Assembly (NCBI GenBank): GCA_021234155.1
Contig: JAJEKV010000002.1
Coordinates: 7,271,046-7,335,045, forward strand
Source: Isoetes taiwanensis
Lineage: Eukaryota; Streptophyta; Lycopodiopsida; Isoetales; Isoetaceae
Length of the DNA stretch: 64,000 nt
Reading direction: 5' to 3'
The notes under the pieces are model-generated. The model was not told where the DNA came from and searched no databases. It saw only the letters and a program-made list of their open reading frames with translations. The translations under genes and the position numbers were made by a program. Below are positions 11,570 through 21,803 of the stretch, in pieces (the first letter of the stretch is position 1; the number at the start of each line of letters is the position of its first letter).

Positions 11570-11894
11570 CTAATCTTTCAAATTCAATGCTATATCTTTT
11601 TCATGTCCTAGTCTATGACAATATGAAGTTTGTAAGGAAATTCCAGCATTCTGCAGGGGCTTAGAAAATTTAACAGTTTTCAAAGATGTCATTACATCAG
11701 ATTCATCTTCAGACTTCATTGCGAAGAGCAACCTGTTCTGCTGCTCCCCTATCTGCCAAATAAAGAACACTTGTGGGTTGCACATGTAGAATGACTACAT
11801 TGTCACTGGGCCTCAAATAATTCTATACTGGTTATTTTACAGCATATGCACTCAGATCAACAACAATTGCAAATTTCCTTCCACCAGATGCCAT
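11570..11894 (-). pseudogene. Universal stress protein (USP) fragment, copy 1
   Basis: The start MASGGRKFAIVVDLS is followed within 10 codons by two stops at conserved positions (AVK-stop-PV-stop-NYLRPSDN; family members have Trp and Gln there). Then comes NVVILHVQPTSVLYLADRG, the usual plant USP strand-loop segment, and a tail of HEKDIALNLKD. Plant USPs are small nucleotide-binding cytosolic proteins. Only the N-terminal two thirds is present. Copy 1 also lacks 12 bp present in copy 2 near 11716. Inside the Helitron-like element, same sense as the isocitrate lyase piece and upstream of it. Confidence 0.72.
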
Positions 11895-12219
11895 TTCTCT
11901 CTATATGGGCAAATATTAGAATGCATGTATTAGTGTACCTATAAAACAACGACAACGGGCTTCCCCCAAATCTATAGCAAATAGCCAAATCTTCCAGTAT
12001 GGACCAAATAGCTTACTCGATCTTGCCAACCGCTGCACTAAACTTTACTGTACACAAAATCCAAACCCAAAGCAAAAGTAGAAGCGACATAAAAAAAAGA
12101 AACTTTTAAAGAAAAGTAAATTAGAAGAACGACACAGATGATGCCACGTGGTCTAACTCAATCTCAGCCGCCCAATCTAGGGCTGGATACAACACCCTAT
12201 AACATTATAATATATGAGA

Positions 12220-12502
12220 TGATAACAGGGATTACTGATTAGCCAATAATCCTTTCATGCATGCTCAGCTCAGCATAGACTTGCCACAACGAATCACCCT
12301 GTCTGGCACTGTAGCATAATATTCTTGCTGGAGTTATAAATTGATTGAAATGTGAATGGCTGCTTAAGCTGTCACACTAGCCTCTTTTGCTGGCCAACAA
12401 GCCATGGCGCTTTTCGTTTTATAACTCCATATCAACTTGTACCGGGGAAGGTTCCAGATGTCCTCACCCGTTGCCCCATTGAGAACAGACACACGTAACA
12501 AA
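12220..12502. other. Spacer between Helitron and bystin 3' end
   Basis: About 280 bp with no gene seen; it should hold the bystin 3' UTR and polyadenylation region. Confidence 0.5.
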
Positions 12503-13704
12503 CTAGTCAAGGTTGACATATGACGAACACAACATTAACAAATTATCTTCAGAAAAACACAATATCAAGACAAGCAGCAAAGAAACAAGGATATAATAAG
12601 TAGACTCCTCTTTCTGGCCACGATTAGAACTCTGGTGTAGCTCCCGTTGTATCTCTGCTGTCACCTGCAATAAATATCTAGAAACTGAGTAAAAGCATCA
12701 AAACTTACACCAACAAAACAAAGGGGTCATTGAATGAAGAGAACTCACTAGATAATGGTTATGCTTATGCATCAACCTCTTTAAGCTCTCCTTGTCATTA
12801 GCAGACAGTTCATTTTTATATCTGCAGTTGAAATGGCTTAGAATCAGATTTGCAATGAACTAAATTAAATCCCTAACCCACCTTTGAACAAATGTCAAGA
12901 GACATTGATGCCATATCACAGGTGGAGTCCTGTCATCCTCCATGAATTTTGTGAAGTGTGCAACAAGGGAGTCCAAAACACGATAAGGCAGTGCATATTT
13001 CTTGTCCATGAGCAACTTCAGAAAATAACTATAACGAAAAATAATGTTAGCTGCTTCCGACACTTCTGGAACAGCAACATAAATTACTAGAATAGCACAA
13101 CCAACCTATTCGTTCCACAATACTCCATCTCGGCAATTTTCAAGAGAGCAACACTGTCGAAACAAAAACCATATGAATAAATACCCCTACTTCAATGAAG
13201 CAAATTCTACACATAGGCATCCAGGTTAAATGCTAAAAAGCTATGCATAATGGAGGTAAAATTGTACCTGGAATGAAGAGCAGGAATTGAAACCTTTTTG
13301 TATGACACTACCAATTATTACAGCTTCCCGAAGATTACAAGTTCGAGACTAGAAATATGTAAACAATATTTCAGTACCTCACAAAAGTTAAGCATTAAAA
13401 GCATTTTCATTATTTCTAATACATGAATAGAAGGTAAGGGTCCGCGACATTTTGCTTAGAGATACAGAAGAGGTGATACATAAAGAATACATACACATAG
13501 ATCTGACCAAAGGACCATCCTATCAGTCTCATGAATTGTTTGTAGTGAAGTTTTGTAACTATGTTAGCATCTATGACTGATATGATGCAAAAATGTAGAA
13601 AGACAATAGATCCTGATTGATACCGACCAAGATCAAAGTGGGCCAGCCAGATTAAACTTAAGGAAAAAATTGCAGAAGATAAATAGAAGCTGTTAAAATA
13701 TTCC
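12503..13704 (-). pseudogene. Bystin 3' exons only, copy 1 (truncated)
   Basis: Exons 7-11 of bystin, matching copy 2 splice for splice: 13268-13348, 13106-13153, 12882-13028, 12749-12821, 12503-12664. The homology stops at 13704, six to seven bases before exon 6 would appear, so the first six exons are missing. Exon 7 here has one extra T in a homopolymer (81 versus 80 nt), which would shift the frame. No promoter is visible upstream; the adjoining sequence is unrelated spacer. This is a broken by-product of the tandem duplication. The single-base change could be a sequencing error; the missing exons are not. Confidence 0.9.
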
Positions 13705-15016
13705 AATGAGCCATCGCCGCTTTTGTTGAATTTTTTTTTTAATAAAAAATTAAGTGGGCTGTTGGATAGAGCATTTTTACAAAGGTTTGTTGGATACCGG
13801 GATTTGAAGTGCCCGTGAATTGGCATGTCCGTATGGGAAGAAATTGTGCACGGGTAGGCCCGCTTGTTTGGTAATTTGTTTTTCCAGAAATAGCTAGAGG
13901 AGCACATGCATGCATGAGATTAGAGGCTTGCTTTGTGTGTAGTCTCACATAGCCAAATCTTGGTCCATCCAACCCCGCCATAATTTTTAGATTGTTTTGG
14001 CGATGAGTTTGTTTTGCACCGGTAAAAGAGGAACCGGGCGGGTAAAAATGGAATTGGTTGCCTAGGTAGGTTAGGAAGGCCTCATTGTTTAAGTTTCCTC
14101 GAGAATGCAGGTTGCCTTTATTGGCATTATTGCGAAAAAATGCAATCATGTATTCTTTCTAGCTTCTTCACCAATGTCTCCCCGACCGATAGCTATTGGC
14201 ACAACAGAGAGAAGATTTCGCAATTTTTGCACCCCTTTGGTTTGGATCGTGGGGCTCGCGATGGCAAATTCCCTGCGCTTTTCGCCTTACCTTCCAGCCT
14301 GCCACATGTACGCTTTATTGGAATCCCGCTTCTGTGAACGTGGCATCTACAATACCGCCAATTTAAAATGGCCTCTTTGTGTTGGCAAGCACGACCAGCC
14401 TTTCTAGCAAGCACGAGCGCTCGCTGTCTTTAAATTTGGGCCGAGCTAGCGGATGCTTTGGCTTTTAATTTGGGCCGGATCTTTAACTGCGGAGCTTGAA
14501 TGAAATGCTTGAACTGGGATTTGGGATCTTTAATCGCGGAGCTTGAATCGATCTTTAATCGCGGAGCTTCAACTGATTTTGCCCGGGTAATGGGCTTTCC
14601 GCCCGCCGCTTCCTTCCTATGGCGTTTGTTCAGGGCCCACATTTAGGAATAGAACACAAACCCAAACACACAAACCGGGTAATCGGTTGCCCCATTGTGA
14701 ATCGATTCTAGATTTTGTACTCGAATTGTTTTTGGGAATTTATGCTATTCATATTCTTCTTATGCCCCGCAGCCGCCATAGATGAGAGATGTAAGTTCTC
14801 CATTCGCAGAGCTTCAATTTGCAGCAAATAAAATTTCCCCTCCTTCTTCCTTCGCCGTGGTCGGTCGCTTTCTGCCACACAACCCAAGATTAACTTTTTG
14901 GCGGACTCAATGGTTTTGTTGGACGGCTTATTTTTTTTATCGCGGTAAAAAAAGCCGCAGTAGTAGGGTAGGAGCCAGTAGGAGTGGGGACTAATATGTT
15001 TGCGCCGCGGACTATG
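13705..15016. other. Duplication junction and left spacer of copy 2
   Basis: Sequence with no counterpart at the other unit boundary in this window, since copy 1 begins off the left edge. It opens right after the bystin intron break. No gene with a recognisable domain. It includes an A/T run (13728-13750) and a repeated word at 14470-14575. Confidence 0.6.
14470..14580 (+). repeat. Short direct repeats ATCTTTAATCGCGGAGCTT
   Basis: Three imperfect copies (14478, 14526, 14551 region) of a 20-22 bp word within the left spacer. An open minus-strand frame across it (14430-14642) is a by-product of the repeat and has no known domain. Confidence 0.6.
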
Positions 15017-15025
15017 CTTCATGGA
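15017..15025. other. MULE target-site duplication, left side, copy 2
   Basis: CTTCATGGA immediately left of the terminal repeat; identical to 24872-24880 and 8396-8404. Confidence 0.82.
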
Positions 15026-15785
15026 GGCTTAGGATACTTTTTACCCTGATTCGGGTGATCCCGTAGATAAACATACCGGCCCTCCCGAGATCCCGCCGCC
15101 TCGACGAGGTCCGCTGGGGAGACCCCTGCTTCGACGCTTTGTAAGACGCACGCCACGCGCCGCCCGGCCCATCCCTCGCCGTCCAAACCCCTCGTGCTAT
15201 CGCGGCCGGCCGTCTCAAGGCCAGATTCCCGCCTGATCATCCAGCGCATCCTCCGATCCCCATACCGGGATGAGCTTTTAACGGCTGACGCATCCGCCAT
15301 GATGATCCCGCCGGATCCCCCAAGATGAGCACGCAATCCTCCTCCGTGATCCCCTTCGCCCAGGATATCGAGTATCGGCGATTATCCGGCTGAAGACCTC
15401 CGATCCGCACTCGACGGATCCCCTCCTCTCGATCACCGGCTGATAACGGCGGACGCCATCCTCGCCGGTGATCCACTCTCCTGATCCTCGCATTCCTGAC
15501 GCGGGATCCCTCCTCCGAGATCACCTCGCCTATTGATAACGGCGGATGTCCGCCGGAGGATCCTGCCCCTCCGGGATTCGCACTCGACGTATCCTCTCCT
15601 GATCACCCGCCTGGGTATTTGCGAATCTACGGACGCGTCCGGCCGAGGATCCTGCCCCTCCCCGATCCTGATCGGGTGACGTGGATCCCGATCCCCTGGA
15701 TCCACCGCTGGGGGATGCGTGATTGAGGTGGTTTGCCGATAGCCGCTAGATCCGGTGATTCATACCGGGCCCTCCGTGATCACCA
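15026..15785 (+). repeat. MULE left terminal inverted repeat, copy 2
   Basis: About 760 bp matching the right TIR in inverse: GTCCGCTGGGGAGACCCC, CGTCCAAACCCCTCG and GGTGGTTTGCCGATAGCCG each have partners at 8330, 8280 and 7600. The GATCCC palindromes are present but irregular, partly through CAG/CTG errors. It should hold the transposase promoter. Confidence 0.8.
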
Positions 15786-16176
15786 CGCCATTTGCACCCG
15801 TGATTCCTGAGGCCAAGATATGAGAATGTTCGGAATGCGGGAGATAGCAAGGCGGGACTAAAATGTGTGGTCCAAGTTTGAATTTGCTACCCATGCACTG
15901 GCAAACCAACACAATGAAAACACGCGGGACGCCTCGAGACCACCCTCCCGGATCACCATCCGAGTGTGGTTCTTCCCCGCTGCATGTTGATGTCGGCATG
16001 TAGCGCAGGCATGGAGGAGGAGCTTTAATGCGGCCGTACGCAAATTATGGACTAATTAGGAGGAGAAGAGAGAAGAGGTAAGTATTCTTTTTCATTCATA
16101 GCAATCTTCAAGGTCGTGAAACAAGCATTGTCATTTTGTGTTTAATGTTTTTTTTCAGCTTAGGCTGAAAAATTCT
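15786..16176 (+). other. Transposase 5' region, copy 2
   Basis: Between the left TIR and the first recognisable transposase exon. A T-rich tract ending in CAG at 16158 could be a splice acceptor for the exon that follows. I cannot fix the start codon. Confidence 0.4.
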
Positions 16177-19100
16177 AATCACCTCCAAATGGCTTGTTTG
16201 ATCATGGCAACTTTACATTGGTATCCTCAAGAGCATCGCACTGATATTCAAGGGGATGGGCCGATGCTTGTTTGGACTTGCTACATCCATACGCACCGGA
16301 TCCAAGATTTCGCTGGGGAGCAGAGGAATTGTGAAGCACCCGCCAATTTTTATCTAAGGAGTTCGCCCGAGAGTGTTAAAAACCCTACAAGGATTCCTAT
16401 ATATGACGTTGAAGAGGTATTGGTTTGATTCATGTGTTGTGTTTTAAATCATGAGTCCAAGATCCAATAGGGCCATCCAATAGGTTATGTGGTTGATTTA
16501 TAATTTTGCTTTTTTAAGTCATTTGATGTGCTTGTCATTAGGATTACACCTAGTAGATCAAAACTAACTTGTAATGCACAATACAGATATTGGTGTTCAT
16601 ATGGACCTCAAGACAAGACAACAAACACTCATGTGGTTGAGGATAGACCACGTCCACCCGCACGCCGAGGAAAAAGGGTTGAGAGGGGAGAGGGCATAAT
16701 GAGGGGCTGCCGCCATTTCACAATCGTGCAACTCTACTTCCTTCCGGAATTTTCACATATCACTTATTATGGGTTTGATCACAAGAATATCCAAGGTTTG
16801 CCCTGCCATGGTAGGTCCATTGACCCATCCTCTGGAGTTAAGTTCAAGCTAGCACCCTGGATCTCACAAGAATTGAGGGAATGGGTAAGAAAGAAGCTTG
16901 TCCAATGGCACACGCCACGTAGCATGAACATGCATGAAGAGAGGTGGAGGTTGAGACTTGAAGTGAATGGACAGGAAAGCATGTGTAGGGATGTGTTGAA
17001 AATTTGGGACGGTACAATATTGAAAAAGGGAGTTGTTTGTAACACATGGAAGCTACATGAAGATCTTCCCACTAGCATTGACATGTGGGTTCAACAACAC
17101 CAAGATTCTCGCGGTTCATGTATGAGCAAGGAGACTTGTTTCAATTAGGAGTTATGACTCCAATCCAAAGGGAGTCCATGTTGAGATTTGGCAAGAACAA
17201 AGCCATTTGCATGGACTCTACTTTCAAAACAAACGACAAGAGGTGCGGTTCTTCCTCAACTTTTATTGTGTGTGCTCCTCGCACATTGAGTTGATTTGAT
17301 TATTGTGTATGGTTTAATGCGTGTTCTATCTTTTCACACTTATCGCCTTTGATGAGTATTCCAATGGTTTACCATTGGCTTACGCTATTACCAATTCTCA
17401 AAAGAGGGAGCTATAACAAAGTGGATGCAAGCATTAAAGGAATCCTTATGCCAAGATGATCCCGATTGGCAACCTTCTTGCATCATTACGATGACTTCAT
17501 GCCGAGATAAAGGCCGTGGAAAAAGTAACTTGTCAAACTCTAATCCTTGGAAGCATTCCACCATATGTACTAACATTGTTTATTTGCATAGGTTTTTCCT
17601 AGTGTGCCCGTGCAAATTTTCATATGGCACGGAGGAGGGCTTGGATCAAGTGGTTGCGTAAGAACATCAAGAACAAGGTGGCACGTGAACGATCCGCTCA
17701 AGGAACTTGGTTACATTATGTACAGACAGAAGGTTCTCTAGGGGACAATGTCTACGTGAAGAGTATAGGAGGCAAAGAAGGAAGGAGGCAACTAAGAAAT
17801 TGAAGACTTAGTGAGGAAGTATCCTCAATAACCCCAAGTTGGCGGCTTACATGAGTATGGAGTGGACCAAAAACATTTTGCCAATGGGTATTGGCTACAA
17901 GGATGTACCCTCACCCAACCAAGAGACTAATGCAGCCATAGAGGCATGGCATTGTGCCTTGAAAAGGCTACCGGGCATTTTTAAAACGAAATACCCGAGG
18001 ATGGAGGATTGATTGGCTGCTCTACATTCTAACCAACAACGGAGACACACATGGCATACATTAGGTATAACTTCTAATCATCTTCTAGCCTATTTTGATT
18101 TTGCAAGTACATAATTCTCTTTGTCATCTAGGTCCATGAAGGAATTTGTGGTTTGTGGTGAACACCTCCATAGTACGCTGCGCCATACCGTTGCAAGGAA
18201 GATTGCAGGATGAACAAAGTCACATTCACTAACTTCAAGAAGGTGAGGCGAATGCAAAGTGAACGAGACTCTAGGGCAAGGACCATACTTTGTGAACGGG
18301 CACACAAGAAGGGCAAGATTGTCCCCGGGAGCCAAGGGCAACTTATGTGACTGAAAGGCATTAGGTTTTTGAGATTAAAAAGGGCCTTCAAAACATGCCA
18401 ACTAACATGAACTACTAATCAAATCGGGAGTCGATGGGTCCGGGCCAAGAGGCAAGATTATCTCATCGATCATTTTCTCTAGCCTATTTTGATTTGGAAA
18501 CCAAATGAGTTTCGGGATCTCATTGAGATCTTTCCAACCTTAGGTGCTTTGCACATATTTTAACCACTTATGATTGTCAAAACTTCAAAAAATATGGTTT
18601 TACTTATTTTTATTATTCAACGATGCTAAAAGATATAAAAACCACCTGCTGGAAAGATCTCAATGAGATCTATCTATTGCACCAAACAAGACCTCATATG
18701 GACTTTTCTATCAACACTTGTTGGAGTTACTTATAATCGCAAGAATGATTGCTTTCGACAGTTCATATAGCTTAGTCGCCGGGGCCTTAGAAGGCCCTTT
18801 TATGATCTCAAAAATCCCTAATGGTCATGCAAATGTTGGGCAACCACAGGATCAAGATCTTTTTACAGTGCTTGATCCCAATATGGGACAATTGGTGGGG
18901 GCATGGACCACTTGAGGCCATGTGAGGATCTATTTCATGGGACCTTTCATGAGGAGGGAAACCACATATGAAGATGTAAGAGATTGTAAGCTTGGACGAA
19001 GTCTCCCTCTCAAAAGGAGACAAGGATTAACCCGATAAGACAAGGAGATCCTTACAAGAAGTAATTGCTAGAGTGATGTCAAGGGCGAAAAGATCCATGC

Positions 19101-19234
19101 ATGCTAATTGCAACTCCATTCACTCATGAGACAACTCGACACGCCGGCTTGAAAGAATGGATGATGTTGGCTACACAAACCTAACGTAACCATAACATGT
19201 ATCCCCACCAATGTCGGCCGAAGAGGAGTGGTAA
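16177..19234 (+). pseudogene. MULE transposase, copy 2, interrupted by a MITE
   Basis: Same gene as 2-2596. Exon 2 (16542-17242) keeps what copy 1 lost: ICMDSTFKTNDKR followed by a GT donor at 17243; splicing to the acceptor near 17321 rebuilds the family motif around RFYLFTLIAFDEY. The WRKY/GCM1-like zinc region (YWCSYGP, GCRHF, PCHG) is at 16590-16830, but one Cys of the CxCH motif is altered here. The SWIM exon is cut between its second Cys pair by a 465-bp inverted-repeat element (18359-18823). Many single-base indels relative to copy 1 fall at CAG/CTG sites and are likely read errors. So copy 1 and copy 2 are inactivated independently. Confidence 0.82.
18359..18823. mobile_element. MITE inserted in the transposase SWIM exon
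   Basis: 465 bp absent from copy 1 (compare 2170-2190). Ends are inverted repeats of about 33 bp: CATTAGGTTTTTGAGAT and AAAAGGGCCTTC inward from both sides. A second inner inverted pair ATCTCATTGAGATC lies near 18520 and 18660. No coding capacity. The target duplication is unclear because the flank carries read errors, so I do not assign a superfamily. Confidence 0.8.
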
Positions 19235-19674
19235 TAGTTTGGCAAGGCTCAAGCCTCTGATAGAAATTGGGAAGGGGAAAGACAAGGAAAACAAGAAGAG
19301 TTGGAAGCAAGTTGAGATGGAGGGCCTACTGTGAGAATGGCATTGTGAGTTTGTTGTTGTTTAATGAGCATTGACACCCTTCATTGTCTTGTTAATTGTT
19401 CAGGTCAAGTTTAGAGTTTACCTATGTCCTTCTTATAAACAATAGGGTATAAACAATAGGTATAAATAAATCAATATTTACCTATTTACTAATTACTTAT
19501 CCTATTGATAAATATTGTTAATGTTATCAATATTTATGTTTAAACCTAACTTACCTAGCATAGGATAAGTAGATAAGTAAATATTAAACCTAACTTACCT
19601 TGCATAGGATAAGTTAGGACCTAGAGTTTAATATTTAATGTTTAGAGTTTAGACCATAGGATAAAAAAGTAAAA

Positions 19675-19880
19675 AACACGACGGATCCCCTCCTCCGGAT
19701 CCCGCCCGCCGCTGGCAGGATCCCGCCCTCCCGATCACACAGTACTAAAACGGATCCCTCCTCCGAGATCCCGGGCCCGCTGGCTTGGTGATCCCGCCCT
19801 CCCGGATCACACAAGACTAACACGGGATCCCTCCTCCGGATCCCGGCCCTGCAAGGCCGGGGATCCCTGAGGATATGGAT
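19675..19880. repeat. MULE internal palindrome array 1, copy 2
   Basis: Corrupted counterpart of 3055-3260; GATCCC cores remain but the CCGCCTGCTTGG linkers are scrambled, as expected for the CAG/CTG error pattern. Confidence 0.7.
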
Positions 19881-20799
19881 CATGCTTCACGCTTTTTTAA
19901 TTTTTTTTTCCTCTAAGGTTCTAAGGTCTCCTTTTTTATTTGTCAAATGTCTCTAAGGTCTAAGGTCTCTTTCCATTGTTTCAATGGTTTAATTCTATTC
20001 ATTTGCATGGTTGAATGTTTCAAATGGATCATAAGTTACAATGGCTTAAACCGACATTCTAATTCTGGAATCATTCTTGAATCAACATCAAGCACTGTTA
20101 TATGCCTTCGCCCGGACGCCCTCAACAAGCATATCCCGCACACCGCAGGTAGTCTCCACATCATGTGATCGAAGATATCAGATCCCTCTCGTATCTCGCA
20201 TTTACATTCAAACTATAAAAACCTTATATTTTTCTTTAATGATACCAGGCACCGTGAGAGGCAATAAAACCCATTTGGTGCACTCACATGTTTCATACCC
20301 CATAATCTAGGTGAACCTCCGGGAGAGGCCTAGGGCCTCTCCGAATTCCCCATTCTCCACGCCTCGTGATGAACCATGAGGGGATCATGAAAGTAGAACT
20401 TGAATATGAAGGAAGACAACAACATGCTTATTTTTTGAACGCTTTTGATGCCGTTAGGTTGGGCGAGATCTAGCCCCACATCCTCCCTGAATTTCATTCA
20501 AGTGGACAGAATATCCTCAAGATCGTGGGCATTGATGGCACCGCGCTCAACAAGCCATGTCGTCCTCACCATCCGCCACTTGGCTTGAACAAGAAGCAAA
20601 TGAACTCGACCGGGCATCAACTCAACCGAAACCAACTAACTTTCTATCAAGAACAACTAAGGCAAGGGTATATATAGACTCATGAATCAACTGTTGTACT
20701 ATCCGCTGTACAAACCAAGGCCATGATTTCAATTTCTAAGGGTAAAGTCGACTTTTTCAATGGCCTAGAGTTTAATGTTTAATGTTTAGAGTTTAGAGC

Positions 20800-21245
20800 A
20801 CCATAAACGTGACGGCTCCTCCGGGATAAACCGCTTGGTGATCCCGCCCCTCCACGACACACACTAATTAAAACGGATCCTCCTCCCGATCTCGGCCCGC
20901 CCGCTTCGATCCCGGCCCTCCGGATCACGCGAGTAACTAAAACGGATTCCGCCCTTCCGGATCTTTATGCTCGGCTTGGTGATCCCTCCCGATCACACAG
21001 TATTAATACGGCCCGCCCTCCCGATCACTTGCACTCAAAACGGATCCCTCCTTCGGGATCCCCTGCCGCTTGGGATCCCGCCCTCCGGATCACAATAATT
21101 AAACGGGATTCCGCCCCTTCCGGATCCCGCCCCGCTTGCTCGATGATCCCATCCGGGATCACATGAGTAATTAAAACGGGATTCCGCCCTCCCGGATCCT
21201 CAGGGTCTACACTCGCTTGGTGATCCCGGCCCTCTCCGATCACAA
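20800..21245. repeat. MULE internal palindrome array 2, copy 2
   Basis: Counterpart of 4190-4585, with the unit structure blurred by many small indels. Confidence 0.7.
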
Positions 21246-21803
21246 AGATTGAATATGTTAATATATTATTTATCATAGCCTTTGACCATTGAAATATGTC
21301 TTGGAATAGTGGAAACATTGAAGTATTACTTTTAATAAGCTTTGAAACATTAAACTTTGGTGCATTGAGCCATTGCACTTTTATAAACCAATACAATTAC
21401 ACTAACTCAAAAGCCAAAATCACATTCAAGTGTTCAAGTGTTCACATTAAAGTCTTCAAGAAAATATTCACATTCAAGTGTTCAAGAAAATATTCACATT
21501 CAAAGTTTTCGATTATCACATTCACGCATTTTTACCAGAATGTCAAGGAATGTCAAGGACCATGAACCAGCAAGCGGGTCTGGGGTCTACTATCACCCAT
21601 GCCACCCTCGGGTAAGTGAAAGGTGGACTTCCCCTCGCAGCCAAGCAATCGTGCGCTTCGAGCATTATCTTGTAGCCCCGACTCATGCAATCTATGTCTC
21701 TTTTGAACCAATCACTTAATCGTGAACTCGCATTAAAAACATGCATTTAGCCATGAACCGGATAACATGCACACACAAAAAGAAACAACAAAATTACATA
21801 AAC

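Larger units (their letters stand above)
8766..12219 (-). mobile_element. Helitron-like element with captured gene pieces, copy 1
   Basis: Read on the minus strand it would start TCTCATATATTATAATG at 12219 (host A before it) and end with hairpin GCCCAGCAACGCTGGGC (8777-8793), a 7-nt spacer, then CTAG at 8766-8769 followed by host T. This is the Helitron 3' signature (hairpin plus CTRR, insertion in AT, no target duplication). An independent end with the same hairpin and spacing is at 56662-56689. No Rep/helicase is visible, so it is non-autonomous. It carries isocitrate lyase and universal stress protein fragments, both in the element's own sense. The 3' end is well supported; the 5' end is a best guess. 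Confidence 0.7.

Noticed and set aside
8766-12219. Autonomous Helitron
   Set aside because: No Rep or helicase motifs on either strand.
12503-13704. A second functional bystin gene
   Set aside because: Six 5' exons are missing, the adjoining DNA is unrelated, and exon 7 is shifted.
18359-18823. Assigning the SWIM-exon insertion to hAT or Harbinger
   Set aside because: The target duplication cannot be read through the corrupted flank.
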